From NCBI GenBank assembly GCA_913775975.1, contig CAJYLQ010000003.1:1-39966 (forward strand): a DNA stretch of 39,966 bases. Reading direction: 5' to 3'. Below the pieces are notes generated by a model, which saw nothing but the letters and a program-made list of their open reading frames with translations, searched no databases and was not told the origin of the DNA. The translations under genes were made by a program, and so were the position numbers. Below, piece after piece: positions 25,659 to 34,494 of this stretch (within the stretch, counting starts at the first letter, position 1; the number at the start of each line of letters is the position of its first letter). This stretch comes from an uncultured Sphingomonas sp. (GTDB lineage Bacteria > Pseudomonadota > Alphaproteobacteria > Sphingomonadales > Sphingomonadaceae).

Positions 25659-26417
25659 TCAAATGCCAGCATACCAGTCGTAATCGACGTTATCCTCCCA
25701 ATAGCCGCCCTTGCCCTTGCCGATCCCCATCAGACTGTCGACCGCGTCGATCCGCATCAGGTACTTGGCATGCTTGTAGCCCAGTTGCCGCTCCACCCGC
25801 AGTCGGCACGGGGCGCCGTGCGCGACGTCCAGCGGCCGGCCGTTCATCGCCCAGGCGAGGATCGTCTGCGGGTGGAAGGCGTCGACCATGTCGATCGATT
25901 CGTAATAGGGGGCGCCCCCGTAAAGATCGGCGCAGGTGAAGACGACGTAGCGCGCCGACGCACGCACACCCGCCGCCTTCAACACATTGCCCAGCATCGG
26001 GCCGGTCCACTGGCCGATCGCGCTCCATCCCTCGACACAGTCGTGCCGGGTGATCTGACTGCGGTTGGGCAGGCCGCGCAGGTCGTCGAGCGAAAGGTTG
26101 AGCGGTCGCGTCACCAGTCCGCCGACCTGCAGCCGCCAGTCGGTGAAACGCCCCGCCGCCAGCGCGCGATAGGCGTCGGTGCCCGGATCGCGCGTGCCGT
26201 TTGATCGGAAGACGGGGGAGCGCTGATCCGGCCGGAACTCGGGCGCCAGCGCCGCGCGGTCGACCAGCGCGCGTTGCAGGCCCATCTGCATCGCCTCGCC
26301 CGAAAACAGGATGCGCCGCGCCGCCGGGATCTGCGCGACCTTGTCGCACCCCGCCAGCAGCAGGCCCGTGCCGCCCGTCAGGATCGTTCGCCGCCGCAAG
26401 ATCATGCGCCCACTCAT
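25659..26417 (-). CDS. Exported molybdopterin oxidoreductase (sulfite oxidase fold)
   Basis: The 252-residue protein has a SUOX/YedY-type molybdopterin domain: RLQVGGLVTRPLNLSLDDLR, then RHDCVEGWSAIGQW, where the Cys is the expected Mo ligand, and GAPCRLRVERQLGYKHAKYL at the end. The N-terminus combines a twin-arginine motif (LRRRTILTGG) with a lipobox (LLLAGC), so it is probably folded with its cofactor in the cytoplasm, exported by Tat and anchored as a lipoprotein facing the periplasm. The start ATG at 26417 overlaps the cytochrome b stop (ATGA), so the two work together, electrons passing from or to the membrane cytochrome. The substrate is unknown; MsrP-like repair of oxidised methionine is possible but the partner is not MsrQ. 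Confidence 0.88.
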   Translation of the reverse strand: MSGRMILRRRTILTGGTGLLLAGCDKVAQIPAARRILFSGEAMQMGLQRALVDRAALAPEFRPDQRSPVFRSNGTRDPGTDAYRALAAGRFTDWRLQVGGLVTRPLNLSLDDLRGLPNRSQITRHDCVEGWSAIGQWTGPMLGNVLKAAGVRASARYVVFTCADLYGGAPYYESIDMVDAFHPQTILAWAMNGRPLDVAHGAPCRLRVERQLGYKHAKYLMRIDAVDSLMGIGKGKGGYWEDNVDYDWYAGI

Positions 26418-27145
26418 TCCGGCACCCTCCACCAGCCGGTAATCATCGACCGGACCTCGTTGACCGGCCCCGCCAGGATGACGAGCGCCAGATGCACGAT
26501 CGTGAACAGCGCGATCCCGGTCGCGCACAGGAAATGGATCGAGCGCGCCGATTGCCGTCCGCCCAGCAGGTCCAGCACCCACGGGAAACCCGCATTCATC
26601 GCCGGCGACAGCGCGATCCCGGTCAGGATCACCAGCGGCAGCGCGACGAAGAGGACGAGGATATAGGACAGCTTCTGGAACAGATTGTAATCGCGCGGGC
26701 GTTCGGGATCGTGAAAACGCAGGTTCCAGTGGGCCTTCAGGTCGGCCAGCACATGCCCCGCCGTCAGCTCGCGTCGCTGCAGCCGCAGATCGCGCGCGAA
26801 ATGCCGGTTCGCGAGGCTCCAGAGCATATAGGCGAGCAGCCCGAAGCCCAGCACCAGCGCGAAAAACAGGTGCCAGCGCCGCGATATCGCGAGATTGTAG
26901 CTGGCGGGGATCGTGATCCAAGCCGGGAAACGCGGCAGCTGCAGCCACGCCGCGTCGAAATTCGCTCCGTACCGCCCCCAGTACAGGCGCGGGTGCGCGT
27001 TGGAGATGCCGAGGCCCGAGCCGAGCAGCACGAAGATCGCGACCGCGTTCACCCAATGCCACACCCGTGTGCCGATCGCGTGGCGGCGGATGCGGGTGCC
27101 GGGGGCGATCTCGGGGGGGGCGACATCAGGGGGACTGGTATCCAT
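26414..27145 (-). CDS. Cytochrome b (b561/formate-dehydrogenase gamma-like)
   Basis: The 243-residue protein has four or five hydrophobic helices with candidate haem-ligand His: TRVWHWVNAVAIFVLLGSG near the start, RRWHLFFALVLGFGLLAYML in the middle and SIHFLCATGIALFTIVHLAL near the end. This is the di-haem cytochrome b fold of hydrogenase and formate dehydrogenase membrane subunits. It likely exchanges electrons between quinone and the exported molybdopterin protein encoded by the overlapping gene. The N-terminal 20 residues are Pro-rich and cytoplasmic. It is divergent from the flavin reductase gene across 26 bases. Confidence 0.87.
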   Translation of the reverse strand: MDTSPPDVAPPEIAPGTRIRRHAIGTRVWHWVNAVAIFVLLGSGLGISNAHPRLYWGRYGANFDAAWLQLPRFPAWITIPASYNLAISRRWHLFFALVLGFGLLAYMLWSLANRHFARDLRLQRRELTAGHVLADLKAHWNLRFHDPERPRDYNLFQKLSYILVLFVALPLVILTGIALSPAMNAGFPWVLDLLGGRQSARSIHFLCATGIALFTIVHLALVILAGPVNEVRSMITGWWRVPE

Positions 27146-27171
27146 TCCGTCAGTGTAGCAGGGACATGTCC

Positions 27172-27783
27172 ATGACCGAATGGCATTTCTACGAGCCGAA
27201 GGACGGCCACCGCCTGCCGCACGATCCGCTGAACGCGATCGTCGCGCCGCGCCCGATCGGCTGGATTTCCACCGTCTCCGCTGAAGGAAAGCGCAACCTG
27301 GCGCCCTACAGCTTCTTCAACCTCATCAACTACGCGCCGCCGCTGCTCGCCTTTTCGTCGTCGGGCTGGAAGGACAGCGTCGCGAATGTCGAGGCGACCG
27401 GCGCGTTCGTCTGGAATCTCGCCACCCGGCCGCTGGCGGAAGCGATGAACGCGACCGCCGCGATAACCGATCAGGACGAATTCGCGCTCGCTGGGCTGGA
27501 GGCCACGCCCTCCCGCCTCGTCGCCCCGCCGCGCGTCGCGGCCAGCCCCGTCGCGTTCGAATGCCGCCTGACCCAGCTGATCCGGCTGACGAACAAGGAG
27601 GGGGATGCGATCGACCAGTGGCTGGTCATCGGCGAGGCGGTCGGCATCCATATCGACACCGCGCTGCTGGAGGGCGGCGTCTATCAGACCGCGCGAGCCC
27701 GCCCGATCAGCCGGGGCGGCGGGCCCGCCGATTATTTCGAAACGACTCCCGACACGCTGTTCAAGATGCGTCGGCCGGGCTGA
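27172..27783 (+). CDS. Flavin reductase family protein
   Basis: The 203-residue protein is an FMN-binding split-barrel flavin reductase: PLNAIVAPRPIGWIST at the start of the fold, then NLAPYSFFNLINYAPPLLAF, and ESGLEATPS-like later blocks (LAGLEATPSRLV). Members reduce free flavin with NAD(P)H or bind FMN tightly as the PA0012/DIM6 branch does; the APRPIGW form fits the latter. I choose ATG 27172, since AGGG lies eight bases upstream; ATG 27166 is too close to it. It is divergent from the cytochrome b/molybdopterin operon; a functional link is possible but not shown. Confidence 0.85.
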   Translation: MTEWHFYEPKDGHRLPHDPLNAIVAPRPIGWISTVSAEGKRNLAPYSFFNLINYAPPLLAFSSSGWKDSVANVEATGAFVWNLATRPLAEAMNATAAITDQDEFALAGLEATPSRLVAPPRVAASPVAFECRLTQLIRLTNKEGDAIDQWLVIGEAVGIHIDTALLEGGVYQTARARPISRGGGPADYFETTPDTLFKMRRPG

Positions 27784-27811
27784 AGGGCGCGCACGGGCGC
27801 GGGCGGCAAGG

Positions 27812-28096
27812 CTAGCCCCGCCGCGCATCCTCTGCGCGATAGCCCTGATATTCGCCGCAATCGTCGGGGTTGCGGCGGCAGCGCTTTTCATATTCGCGCC
27901 GCTCCCGCCCTTCGCGCGCCTCCGCCTTGCGCATCTTGCGGCCATAGTTGCGGTCCGCTTCTTCCTGGCTCGTCGTCGTCCAGTCCACCGCCTTGCCCGC
28001 GACCTGGAACGGCGCCTTCACCACCGAGGCGGCGGTGCTGAGGCACCCGCCCGCCAGCAGCGGCAGCGCAAGCGCGACGGCATGGACGATACGCAT
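27812..28096 (-). CDS. Small lipoprotein of unknown function
   Basis: The 94-residue product has a lipoprotein signal (ALALPLLAGGCLSTA, lipidated Cys at about 18), a short amphipathic stretch (SVVKAPFQVAGKAVDWTT) and a highly charged tail rich in Arg, Glu and Lys with two more Cys (KRCRRNPDDCGEY). I recognise no family name. It starts five bases after the glycerophosphodiesterase stop and is surely co-transcribed with it. Confidence 0.72.
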   Translation of the reverse strand: MRIVHAVALALPLLAGGCLSTAASVVKAPFQVAGKAVDWTTTSQEEADRNYGRKMRKAEAREGRERREYEKRCRRNPDDCGEYQGYRAEDARRG

Positions 28097-28101
28097 GGAC
28101 T

Positions 28102-29145
28102 CTACTCCCCCGACACGACGCGATTGCGCGTCTCCACGCCGATTAGCGGATAGTCGGTGAAGAATCCGTCGATTCCAAGGCGCAGCGCGGCCGCGATCTC
28201 CCCCGCCAGATCGCCGTGCGCCGCCTTGTCCTCACCCCGGCGATAGGGCGGAGCGAGGAAGGTGTTCTCCGCCCGGTATGTCCATGGATGCAGCCGCAAC
28301 CCGGCCGCATGGGCATCGCCGACCAGCCGCGCGTCGATCATCGCCTTCGACGGCCCGATCCCATAGGCATAGGTCGCGACCTGCTTCAGCCCGGCGGGCG
28401 TCATCATCGCCGCATAGCTGGGCGCCGCGCCATCGGCGGGGCCGCCCGTCGCATCGACGAGCTGGATCAGCCGCAGCTTCGTCATCTGGTGCAGCCGCTT
28501 CAGATTTTCGACCTCGAACGACTGGATGAAAACGGGCGCGTCGGCGCTGTCCCATCCCGCCGCCTTCAGCTGGCGGACGAGCGCCGCGTCGGTCGGCAGG
28601 CCGATCTTCGTGAAATATGTCGGATGCTTGGTTTCAGGATAGATGCCGACGCCGCGCGCCTTGGCCAGCGTGATGATCTCCGCCAGCGTCGGAATCTCGA
28701 ACCGGCCGTCGAACGCGGCGCTTTGCGGGCGCAGTTCCGGCAGCCGTTCGCGCGCGCGCAGCGTCTTCAGCTCGGCAAGCGTGAAGTCCTCGGTGAACCA
28801 GCCCGTCACCGCCGCGCCGTCGATCGTCTTCGTCGTGCGGCGATTCGCGAATTCGGGATGCTGCGCCACGTCGGTCGTGCCGCCGATCTCGTTCTCGTGC
28901 CGGGCGACCAGCACGCCGTCGCGGGTGGGCACCAGATCGGGCTCGATGAAGTCGGCGCCCTGATCGATCGCGCGGGCATAGCCGGCCAGCGTGTGTTCCG
29001 GCCGTTCGCCGCTGTCGCCGCGATGCGCGATAACGATGGGGCGGGTGGCCGGGGTCACGGGCGCACCATGCGCCGGTACGGCAGCGGACGCCAGCCCGGC
29101 CAAGATCATGATAACCATTCGCAACGGGAGCCGGAGGGGGGACAT
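28102..29145 (-). CDS. glpQ: Exported glycerophosphodiester phosphodiesterase
   Basis: The 347-residue enzyme has a signal peptide (1-28, ending AHGA) and the GDPD active site: IAHRGDSGERPEHT (His41, Arg42, Glu50), FIEPDLVPTRDG (Glu68, Asp70) and ARHENEI (His83). It cleaves deacylated phospholipids to glycerol-3-phosphate and an alcohol in the periplasm. It is closer to the periplasmic GlpQ type (about 350 residues) than to the cytoplasmic UgpQ. GGAG six bases before the ATG supports the start. It is divergent from the molybdenum hydroxylase operon across only 44 bases. Confidence 0.93.
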   Translation of the reverse strand: MSPLRLPLRMVIMILAGLASAAVPAHGAPVTPATRPIVIAHRGDSGERPEHTLAGYARAIDQGADFIEPDLVPTRDGVLVARHENEIGGTTDVAQHPEFANRRTTKTIDGAAVTGWFTEDFTLAELKTLRARERLPELRPQSAAFDGRFEIPTLAEIITLAKARGVGIYPETKHPTYFTKIGLPTDAALVRQLKAAGWDSADAPVFIQSFEVENLKRLHQMTKLRLIQLVDATGGPADGAAPSYAAMMTPAGLKQVATYAYGIGPSKAMIDARLVGDAHAAGLRLHPWTYRAENTFLAPPYRRGEDKAAHGDLAGEIAAALRLGIDGFFTDYPLIGVETRNRVVSGE

Positions 29146-29189
29146 GACGTTCTCCAGAAAGAGATTTCCGAAAACAGGGGCCGCCCGAC

Positions 29190-29729
29190 ATGCGATGGAC
29201 GATCAACGGTACGGCATATGAGGCGGATGTGGACGTGCGCACCACGCTGCTCGACCTGGTGCGCGAGCATCTGGGGCTGACGGGGTCGAAGAAGGGCTGC
29301 GATCACGGTCAATGCGGGGCCTGCACCATGCTGGTCGACGGGCGGCGGATCAACAGCTGCCTCTCGCTCGCCGTGATGCATCAGGATGACGAGATCGTGA
29401 CGATCGAGGGGCTGGGCCAACCCGGCAACCTCCATGCGCTGCAGGACGCGTTCGTCCGCCACGACGGCTATCAGTGCGGCTATTGCACGCCCGGCCAGAT
29501 CTGCTCGGCGGTCGGGATGCTCGACGAGGTGGCGAAGGGGTGGCCCAGTCATGCCTCCGCCGACCTCTCCGGCGACGTGACGCTGGACGATGCGGAGATC
29601 AGCGAGCGGATGAGCGGCAACCTGTGTCGCTGCGCCGCCTATCCCAATATCGTCGATGCGATCCGCGAGGTCGCATGCGGTGACAATCGCCAGCCGGTCC
29701 TGGCCGCCGCGCGGGAGGTGGGCGCATGA
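29190..29729 (+). CDS. Molybdenum hydroxylase 2Fe-2S subunit (PaoA-type)
   Basis: The 179-residue subunit carries two 2Fe-2S clusters. The plant-ferredoxin-type one uses Cys37, Cys42, Cys45 and Cys57 ([17 protein letters not shown]); the second uses Cys96, Cys99, Cys146 and Cys148 ([18 protein letters not shown]). It passes electrons from the molybdenum site to FAD. E. coli PaoA has a Tat leader; here the frame upstream has a stop at 29145-29147 and no other start, so there is no leader and the enzyme should be cytoplasmic. AGGGG precedes the ATG. Its stop overlaps the next gene (ATGA). Confidence 0.95.
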   Translation: MRWTINGTAYEADVDVRTTLLDLVREHLGLTGSKKGCDHGQCGACTMLVDGRRINSCLSLAVMHQDDEIVTIEGLGQPGNLHALQDAFVRHDGYQCGYCTPGQICSAVGMLDEVAKGWPSHASADLSGDVTLDDAEISERMSGNLCRCAAYPNIVDAIREVACGDNRQPVLAAAREVGA

Positions 29730-30712
29730 AGCTGTTCACCTACGAGCGCGCCGCCAGCCCGGAAGCGGCGGTCGCCGAAGCCTCCGCCCCGGGGGCAAAG
29801 TTCATCGCGGGCGGCACCAACCTGCTCGACCTCATGAAATTGCAGATCGAAACGCCGGAACGGTTGGTCGACATCAGCCGCCTGCCGCTGGCCGGGATCG
29901 ACGTGCGCGACGACGGCGGCCTGACGATCGGCGCGCTGGTGCCCAACAGCGACCTTGCCGCCGATCCCCGCGTCATCGACGGCTATGAGGTGCTCAGCCG
30001 GGCGCTGCTGGCCGGCGCGTCGGGCCAGTTGCGGAACAAGGCATCGACGGGCGGCAACCTGCTCCAGCGGACCCGCTGCTATTATTTCTACGACACCGCC
30101 ACCCCCTGCAACAAGCGGGAACCGGGCAGCGGCTGTTCGGCGATCGACGGCTTCAACCGGATCCTCGCGATCCTCGGCGCCAGCGAACACTGCATTGCCA
30201 CCCACCCGTCCGACATGGCGGTGGCGATGCGGGCACTCGACGCGACGGTCGTGGCGCAAGGCACCGATGGCGACCGCCGCCGCATCCCGCTGGGCGATTT
30301 CTACCGCCTGCCGGGCGACACGCCGCATATCGAGACGGTGCTGGCACCGGGCGAGCTTATCACTGCGATCGAACTGCCCGCACCGATCGAGGGCGCGCGG
30401 CACCTGTACCGCAAGGTGCGTGACCGCGCCTCCTACGCCTTCGCGCTGGTGTCCGTCGCGGGCGTGGTGCGGATGGAGGGCGACACGATTGCGTCTGCCG
30501 CGCTCGCCTTTGGCGGGCTGGGGCCGATGCCGTGGCGCGACCCGGCGGTGGAAGCCGCGCTGGTTGGCCAGCCGGCAAGCGACGCCGTCTTCCACGCCGC
30601 CGCCGACGCGCTGCTCGCCGGGGCGAAGGGCCATGGCGCCAATGACTTCAAGATTCCGCTCACCCGCCGCACGCTCGTCGCGGCGCTGCGTGAGCTGACG
30701 GGGAACGCATGA
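29726..30712 (+). CDS. Molybdenum hydroxylase FAD subunit with 4Fe-4S insert (PaoB-type)
   Basis: The 328-residue subunit has an FAD-binding N-terminal part ([14 protein letters not shown], the PCMH-type pyrophosphate loop) and [23 protein letters not shown]. Between them and the C-terminal domain is an insert with four Cys at 118, 128, 137 and 156 (RCYYFYD, PCNK, GCSA, HCIA), the pattern that binds an extra 4Fe-4S cluster in PaoB and in 4-hydroxybenzoyl-CoA reductase-like enzymes. Such a cluster extends the electron path. Overlaps by four bases with genes on both sides. Confidence 0.94.
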   Translation: MKLFTYERAASPEAAVAEASAPGAKFIAGGTNLLDLMKLQIETPERLVDISRLPLAGIDVRDDGGLTIGALVPNSDLAADPRVIDGYEVLSRALLAGASGQLRNKASTGGNLLQRTRCYYFYDTATPCNKREPGSGCSAIDGFNRILAILGASEHCIATHPSDMAVAMRALDATVVAQGTDGDRRRIPLGDFYRLPGDTPHIETVLAPGELITAIELPAPIEGARHLYRKVRDRASYAFALVSVAGVVRMEGDTIASAALAFGGLGPMPWRDPAVEAALVGQPASDAVFHAAADALLAGAKGHGANDFKIPLTRRTLVAALRELTGNA

Positions 30713-32970
30713 TGCTCGAAAAATTGCTGGGCGCCGCCGCCGATACCCGCACCGTCAAGATGGACGATCCGTGGCCCGAAAGCCTGCTCGACAGCGGCGC
30801 GCAGGGAGCGATCTCGCGCCCCTTCGACCGGGTCGACGGCCCATTCAAGGTGACGGGCACCGCAACCTACGCGGCCGAATACGCGATCGACAACATGGCG
30901 CATGGCGTGCTGGTCGGTGCGAAGATCGGCCACGGCAAGGTCCGCGCGATCGACGTCGATGCGGTGAAGTCGCTGCCCGGCGTGATCGACGTGGTGATCG
31001 ATTTCGACACCTTCATCCGCAACGCGCAGCAGGGCGGCGAAACCTCCGCGCCGACGCAGGGCGTCAAGGAGATCGGCTATTTCGGGCAGATCGTCGCGAT
31101 CGTGCTGGCCGAAACGTTCGAGGCCGCTCGCGAGGCGGCGCTGCGCCTGCCGATCGAGTATGAGTACAAATCTGGCACCTACAACTTCGCCGCGCATCGC
31201 GACGACGCGCACCAGCCGCCCGATTCGATGATAAAGGCGCATTATACGCAAGGCGACGTCGACGCCGCGATGGCGAAGGCTGCGGACGAAGGTGGCGTGA
31301 CGCTGGACGTGACGTACGTCACCCCCAGCCAGAACTCCGCCGCGATGGAACCCCATGCCTCGATCGCGACATGGAACGACGACGCGCTGACGCTCTACGG
31401 CGCCTATCAGATGCCGACGTCCGACGCCTCGCAGCTCGCCAAGTCGCTGGGGATCGCGACCGACAAGGTGCGGATCATCGCCCGCTATATCGGCGGCGGC
31501 TTCGGATCGAAGCTGGGTATCGCGCCCGAAAGCGTCGCGGCCGCGATCGCCGCGCGCCGGCTCAGCCGCCCGGTCAAGGCGGTGATGCTGCGCCAGCAGG
31601 TTTTCGAGGCGACGCCGCGCCGCTCCAACACCGAACAACGGCTGCGACTGGCGGCGACGCGCGATGGCAAGCTGACCGCGATCGGCCATGATTCGCTGAC
31701 GTCGAACCTGCCGGGGGAGGATTATTTCGAGCCCGTCGGCATCGGCACGCACTTCCTCTACGCGGGCGAGAGCCGCTCGATCACGCACAGCCAGGTCGAT
31801 CTCAACCTCGCCCTGTCCGGCTCGATGCGTGCGCCCGGTGAGGCGGTCGGCATGGTCGGGCTGGAATGCGCGATGGACGAGCTGGCCGAGGCGCTGGGCA
31901 TGGACCCGATCGACTTGCGCATCGCCAACGACACCGATCAGGATCCTGAGAAGGACATTCCCCACTCGTCCCGCCTGCTCGCGCGCGCCCTGCGTGAAGG
32001 CGCGACGCATTTCGGCTGGGACCGGCGCGCGGCGACGCCCGCCACCCGCCGCGAGGGCGAATGGCTGATCGGCATGGGCGTCGCCGCCGCGACGCGCAGC
32101 AACATGCTCCAGCAATCGTCCGCCAAGGTAGAAATCCACCCGGACGGCAGTGCCACGGTGTCGTCGGCGATGACCGATATCGGCACCGGCAGCTACACGA
32201 TCATGGCGCAGATCGCCTCCGAGGTGCTGGGCATCCCGGTCGAGCGGATCACGATGCAGCTGGGCGACACCAACGATCCGCCCGCGGCCGGATCGGGCGG
32301 CTCTTGGGGCGCCGGATCGGCGGGTTCGGCCGTCTACCTCGCCGCCGAACTGGTCCGCGAGAAGCTGGCCAAGGCGATGGACGTGTCCCCTGAGGACCTG
32401 ACGCTGAAGGACGGCATGGCGACCGGCGCGAACCGCCAACGCGCCATCTCGGCGCTGGTCGGCGAAGGCATGGCCGCCACCGGCACGATCAAGCCGGGCA
32501 AGCAGGAAAAGCAGTTTACCCAGGCGTCCTATGGCGCACACTTCGCGGAGGTCGGCGTGAACGTCGTGACCGGCGAGGTACGCGTGCGCCGGATGCTCGG
32601 CATCTTCGCGGCGGGCCGTGTGCTCAACGCGAAGACGGCGCGCTCGCAGTGCTTGGGTGGCATGACCTTCGGCATCGGCTGCGCGCTGACCGAGGATCTG
32701 ATCCACGACCAGCGCAACGGCAAGCTCGTGAACCACGACCTCGCCGAATATCATGTCCCGGTGAACGCCGATGTGCCGCAACTCGAGGTGCATTTCATCG
32801 ACGAGCGCGATGTGAACGCCAACCCGATCCACGCCAAGGGGATCGGCGAGCTGGGCATTTCCGGCGCGGCACCGGCGGTCGTCAACGCGATCTACAATGC
32901 CTGCGGCGTGCGCGTGCGCGACATGCCGATCACCTGCGACAAGTTGCTCGCCGGTCTGCCCGACCTGTAA
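30709..32970 (+). CDS. Molybdenum hydroxylase molybdopterin subunit (PaoC-type)
   Basis: The 753-residue catalytic subunit has the xanthine oxidase family layout: N-terminal hammerhead domain ([18 protein letters not shown]), the Mo-cofactor binding loops ([23 protein letters not shown] with Arg374; TDIGTGSY) and, near the end, [13 protein letters not shown], where Glu714 is the expected catalytic base. Its size is close to that of E. coli PaoC (732). Substrate is unknown: PaoC relatives oxidise aromatic aldehydes, isoquinoline or xanthine, and the residues that decide are not readable by eye. The cofactor should be molybdopterin cytosine dinucleotide, which fits the MocA-like gene two places on. 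The longer open frame on the other strand is a shadow. Confidence 0.95.
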   Translation: MMLEKLLGAAADTRTVKMDDPWPESLLDSGAQGAISRPFDRVDGPFKVTGTATYAAEYAIDNMAHGVLVGAKIGHGKVRAIDVDAVKSLPGVIDVVIDFDTFIRNAQQGGETSAPTQGVKEIGYFGQIVAIVLAETFEAAREAALRLPIEYEYKSGTYNFAAHRDDAHQPPDSMIKAHYTQGDVDAAMAKAADEGGVTLDVTYVTPSQNSAAMEPHASIATWNDDALTLYGAYQMPTSDASQLAKSLGIATDKVRIIARYIGGGFGSKLGIAPESVAAAIAARRLSRPVKAVMLRQQVFEATPRRSNTEQRLRLAATRDGKLTAIGHDSLTSNLPGEDYFEPVGIGTHFLYAGESRSITHSQVDLNLALSGSMRAPGEAVGMVGLECAMDELAEALGMDPIDLRIANDTDQDPEKDIPHSSRLLARALREGATHFGWDRRAATPATRREGEWLIGMGVAAATRSNMLQQSSAKVEIHPDGSATVSSAMTDIGTGSYTIMAQIASEVLGIPVERITMQLGDTNDPPAAGSGGSWGAGSAGSAVYLAAELVREKLAKAMDVSPEDLTLKDGMATGANRQRAISALVGEGMAATGTIKPGKQEKQFTQASYGAHFAEVGVNVVTGEVRVRRMLGIFAAGRVLNAKTARSQCLGGMTFGIGCALTEDLIHDQRNGKLVNHDLAEYHVPVNADVPQLEVHFIDERDVNANPIHAKGIGELGISGAAPAVVNAIYNACGVRVRDMPITCDKLLAGLPDL

Positions 32971-32980
32971 GGCACACCGG

Positions 32981-33904
32981 ATGAGCGAGAATGACAGCGT
33001 GCTCGCGGCGGCGCGAGCCTGGGCGGGCGAGCCGATGGCGATTGCGACGGTCGTGTCCACCTGGGGTTCGGCGCCGCGTCCGCGTGGCAGCCACATGCTG
33101 GTCCATGCCGATGGCCGGTTCGAGGGCTCCGTTTCGGGCGGCTGCGTCGAAAGCGACATCCTGCAGACCGCTGCGGAGGTGATCGCGGGCGCGCCGTTTC
33201 AGGTGAAGCGCTACGGTGTCGCCGATGCCTCCGCCTGGGAAGTCGGCCTGCCCTGCGGCGGCGAGATCGCGGTGATGGTGCAGCCCGTTTCCGCCACCGG
33301 CTTCGACCCCGAGCTGTTCGACCGGATCGTCGCGACGCGGGCGGAGGGGCGGGCGCTGACCGTCACCACCGATCTTGCCACCGGCCATTCCGATCTGCGC
33401 CCGGTCGAGACGGGCGAGGTGTTCGTCAACCGCTACGACCCGCCGCGCCGGTTGCTGATCGTCGGCGCGGTGCAGATCGCGCAGGCGCTGGCCGGACTGG
33501 CGCGCGAACTGGGGATCGAGACGGTCGTCATCGACCCGCGCGGCCGCTTCCTGACCGAAGAGCGCTTTCCGGGTGTGACGCTGGACGATCGCTGGCCGGA
33601 CGAGGCGGTCGCCGCGTGGCGGCCCGGCCCCGCCACCGCCGTCGTCACGCTCAGCCACGATACGAAGATCGACGATCCCGCGCTGGTCGCCGCGCTGGCC
33701 AGCGATGCGGCCTATGTCGGCGCACTGGGCAGCCGGCGCAGCCACGCCGCGCGGCGGGAGCGGCTGGCCGCACTGGGCGTTGACCCCGTCCAGATCGACC
33801 GGATCGACGGCCCGGTCGGGATCGACATCGGCGCGATCGGCCCGTCCGAAATTGCGCTGTCGATCGCGGCGGCGATGGTGGGAGCGTTTCATGATAGACG
33901 TTGA
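32981..33904 (+). CDS. XdhC/PaoD-type molybdenum cofactor insertion protein
   Basis: The 307-residue protein has the two XdhC parts: VVSTWGSAPRPRGSHM and GSVSGGCVESDIL in the first (residues about 25-65), and a Rossmann-like second part with RRLLIVGAVQIAQALAGL and LSHDTKIDDPAL, YVGALGSRRSHAARRERL. XdhC proteins bind the finished Mo cofactor, have it sulfurated and hand it to one partner enzyme, here surely the hydroxylase encoded upstream. The ATG at 32981 follows the hydroxylase stop by ten bases; an earlier in-frame ATG lies inside the hydroxylase gene. Its end overlaps the MocA-like gene by 14 bases. Confidence 0.94.
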   Translation: MSENDSVLAAARAWAGEPMAIATVVSTWGSAPRPRGSHMLVHADGRFEGSVSGGCVESDILQTAAEVIAGAPFQVKRYGVADASAWEVGLPCGGEIAVMVQPVSATGFDPELFDRIVATRAEGRALTVTTDLATGHSDLRPVETGEVFVNRYDPPRRLLIVGAVQIAQALAGLARELGIETVVIDPRGRFLTEERFPGVTLDDRWPDEAVAAWRPGPATAVVTLSHDTKIDDPALVAALASDAAYVGALGSRRSHAARRERLAALGVDPVQIDRIDGPVGIDIGAIGPSEIALSIAAAMVGAFHDRR

Positions 33905-34490
33905 GGACTGCGTCCTGATTCTGCTGGCCGCCGGGCGGTCCGAGCGGTTCGGCGACCAGAACAAGCTGGAGGCGGAGTTTCTCGGCCGCCCCGTCGGCTA
34001 TCATGTGGTCACGGCGCTTGAGAATATCCCGTTCCGCGACAGGCTGGTGGTGCGTGATGGATGCAGCCTCGACTTCGTCAGTCGCGGCTATACCGAGATT
34101 CACAATGACCGGCCCGAACTCGGCATGGCCGAGTCGGTAAAGCTGGGCGTGCGTCGGGCCAAGGAGATGGACGCGGCCGCGATCCTGATCGCCTTGGCGG
34201 ACATGCCCCGCGTCACCGCCGCGCATATCTATCGGCTGTTCGATGCCGCCGACGCCGCCGACGCGGTCGTCGCCTCCAGTGATGGTCATGCCCCCTGCCC
34301 GCCCGTACTGTTCGGGCGTGGCCAGTTCGACTTCCTGTTGACGCTGGAGGGGGACAGGGGAGCCCGCGATCTGGTGAAGGCCGGTCGCCATGTCGTCACC
34401 AGTCCGGCTGAGCTGATCGATATCGACACGCCCGAGGATCTGGAACGGCTGCGCCAGATCGTCCACGCGCCCGAACGGCTGGTGCCCTGA
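33891..34490 (+). CDS. MocA-like molybdenum cofactor cytidylyltransferase
   Basis: The 199-residue protein has the NTP-binding start LILLAAGRSERFG followed by NKLEAEFLGRPV, and the metal-binding ALADMPRVTAAHI motif of MobA/MocA nucleotidyltransferases. It should join CMP from CTP to molybdopterin, making the dinucleotide cofactor that PaoC-type enzymes need. GGGAG precedes the ATG at 33891, and the 14-base overlap with xdhC supports coupling. About three-quarters of the residues in its second half are identical to the gene fragment at the right edge of the window, so two paralogues exist close together. The C-terminal end ERLRQIVHAPERL is typical of the family. Confidence 0.9.
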   Translation: MIDVEDCVLILLAAGRSERFGDQNKLEAEFLGRPVGYHVVTALENIPFRDRLVVRDGCSLDFVSRGYTEIHNDRPELGMAESVKLGVRRAKEMDAAAILIALADMPRVTAAHIYRLFDAADAADAVVASSDGHAPCPPVLFGRGQFDFLLTLEGDRGARDLVKAGRHVVTSPAELIDIDTPEDLERLRQIVHAPERLVP

Positions 34491-34494
34491 CCGT

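Noticed and set aside
25659..27145. Naming the pair msrP-msrQ
   Set aside because: The membrane partner looks like a b561/formate-dehydrogenase-gamma cytochrome, not the MsrQ ferric-reductase-like fold, and the Mo protein is a lipoprotein.
30433..33159. A 908-codon minus-strand frame under the molybdopterin subunit gene
   Set aside because: It mirrors the codon bias of the real gene on the other strand, shows no motif and has no ribosome site.
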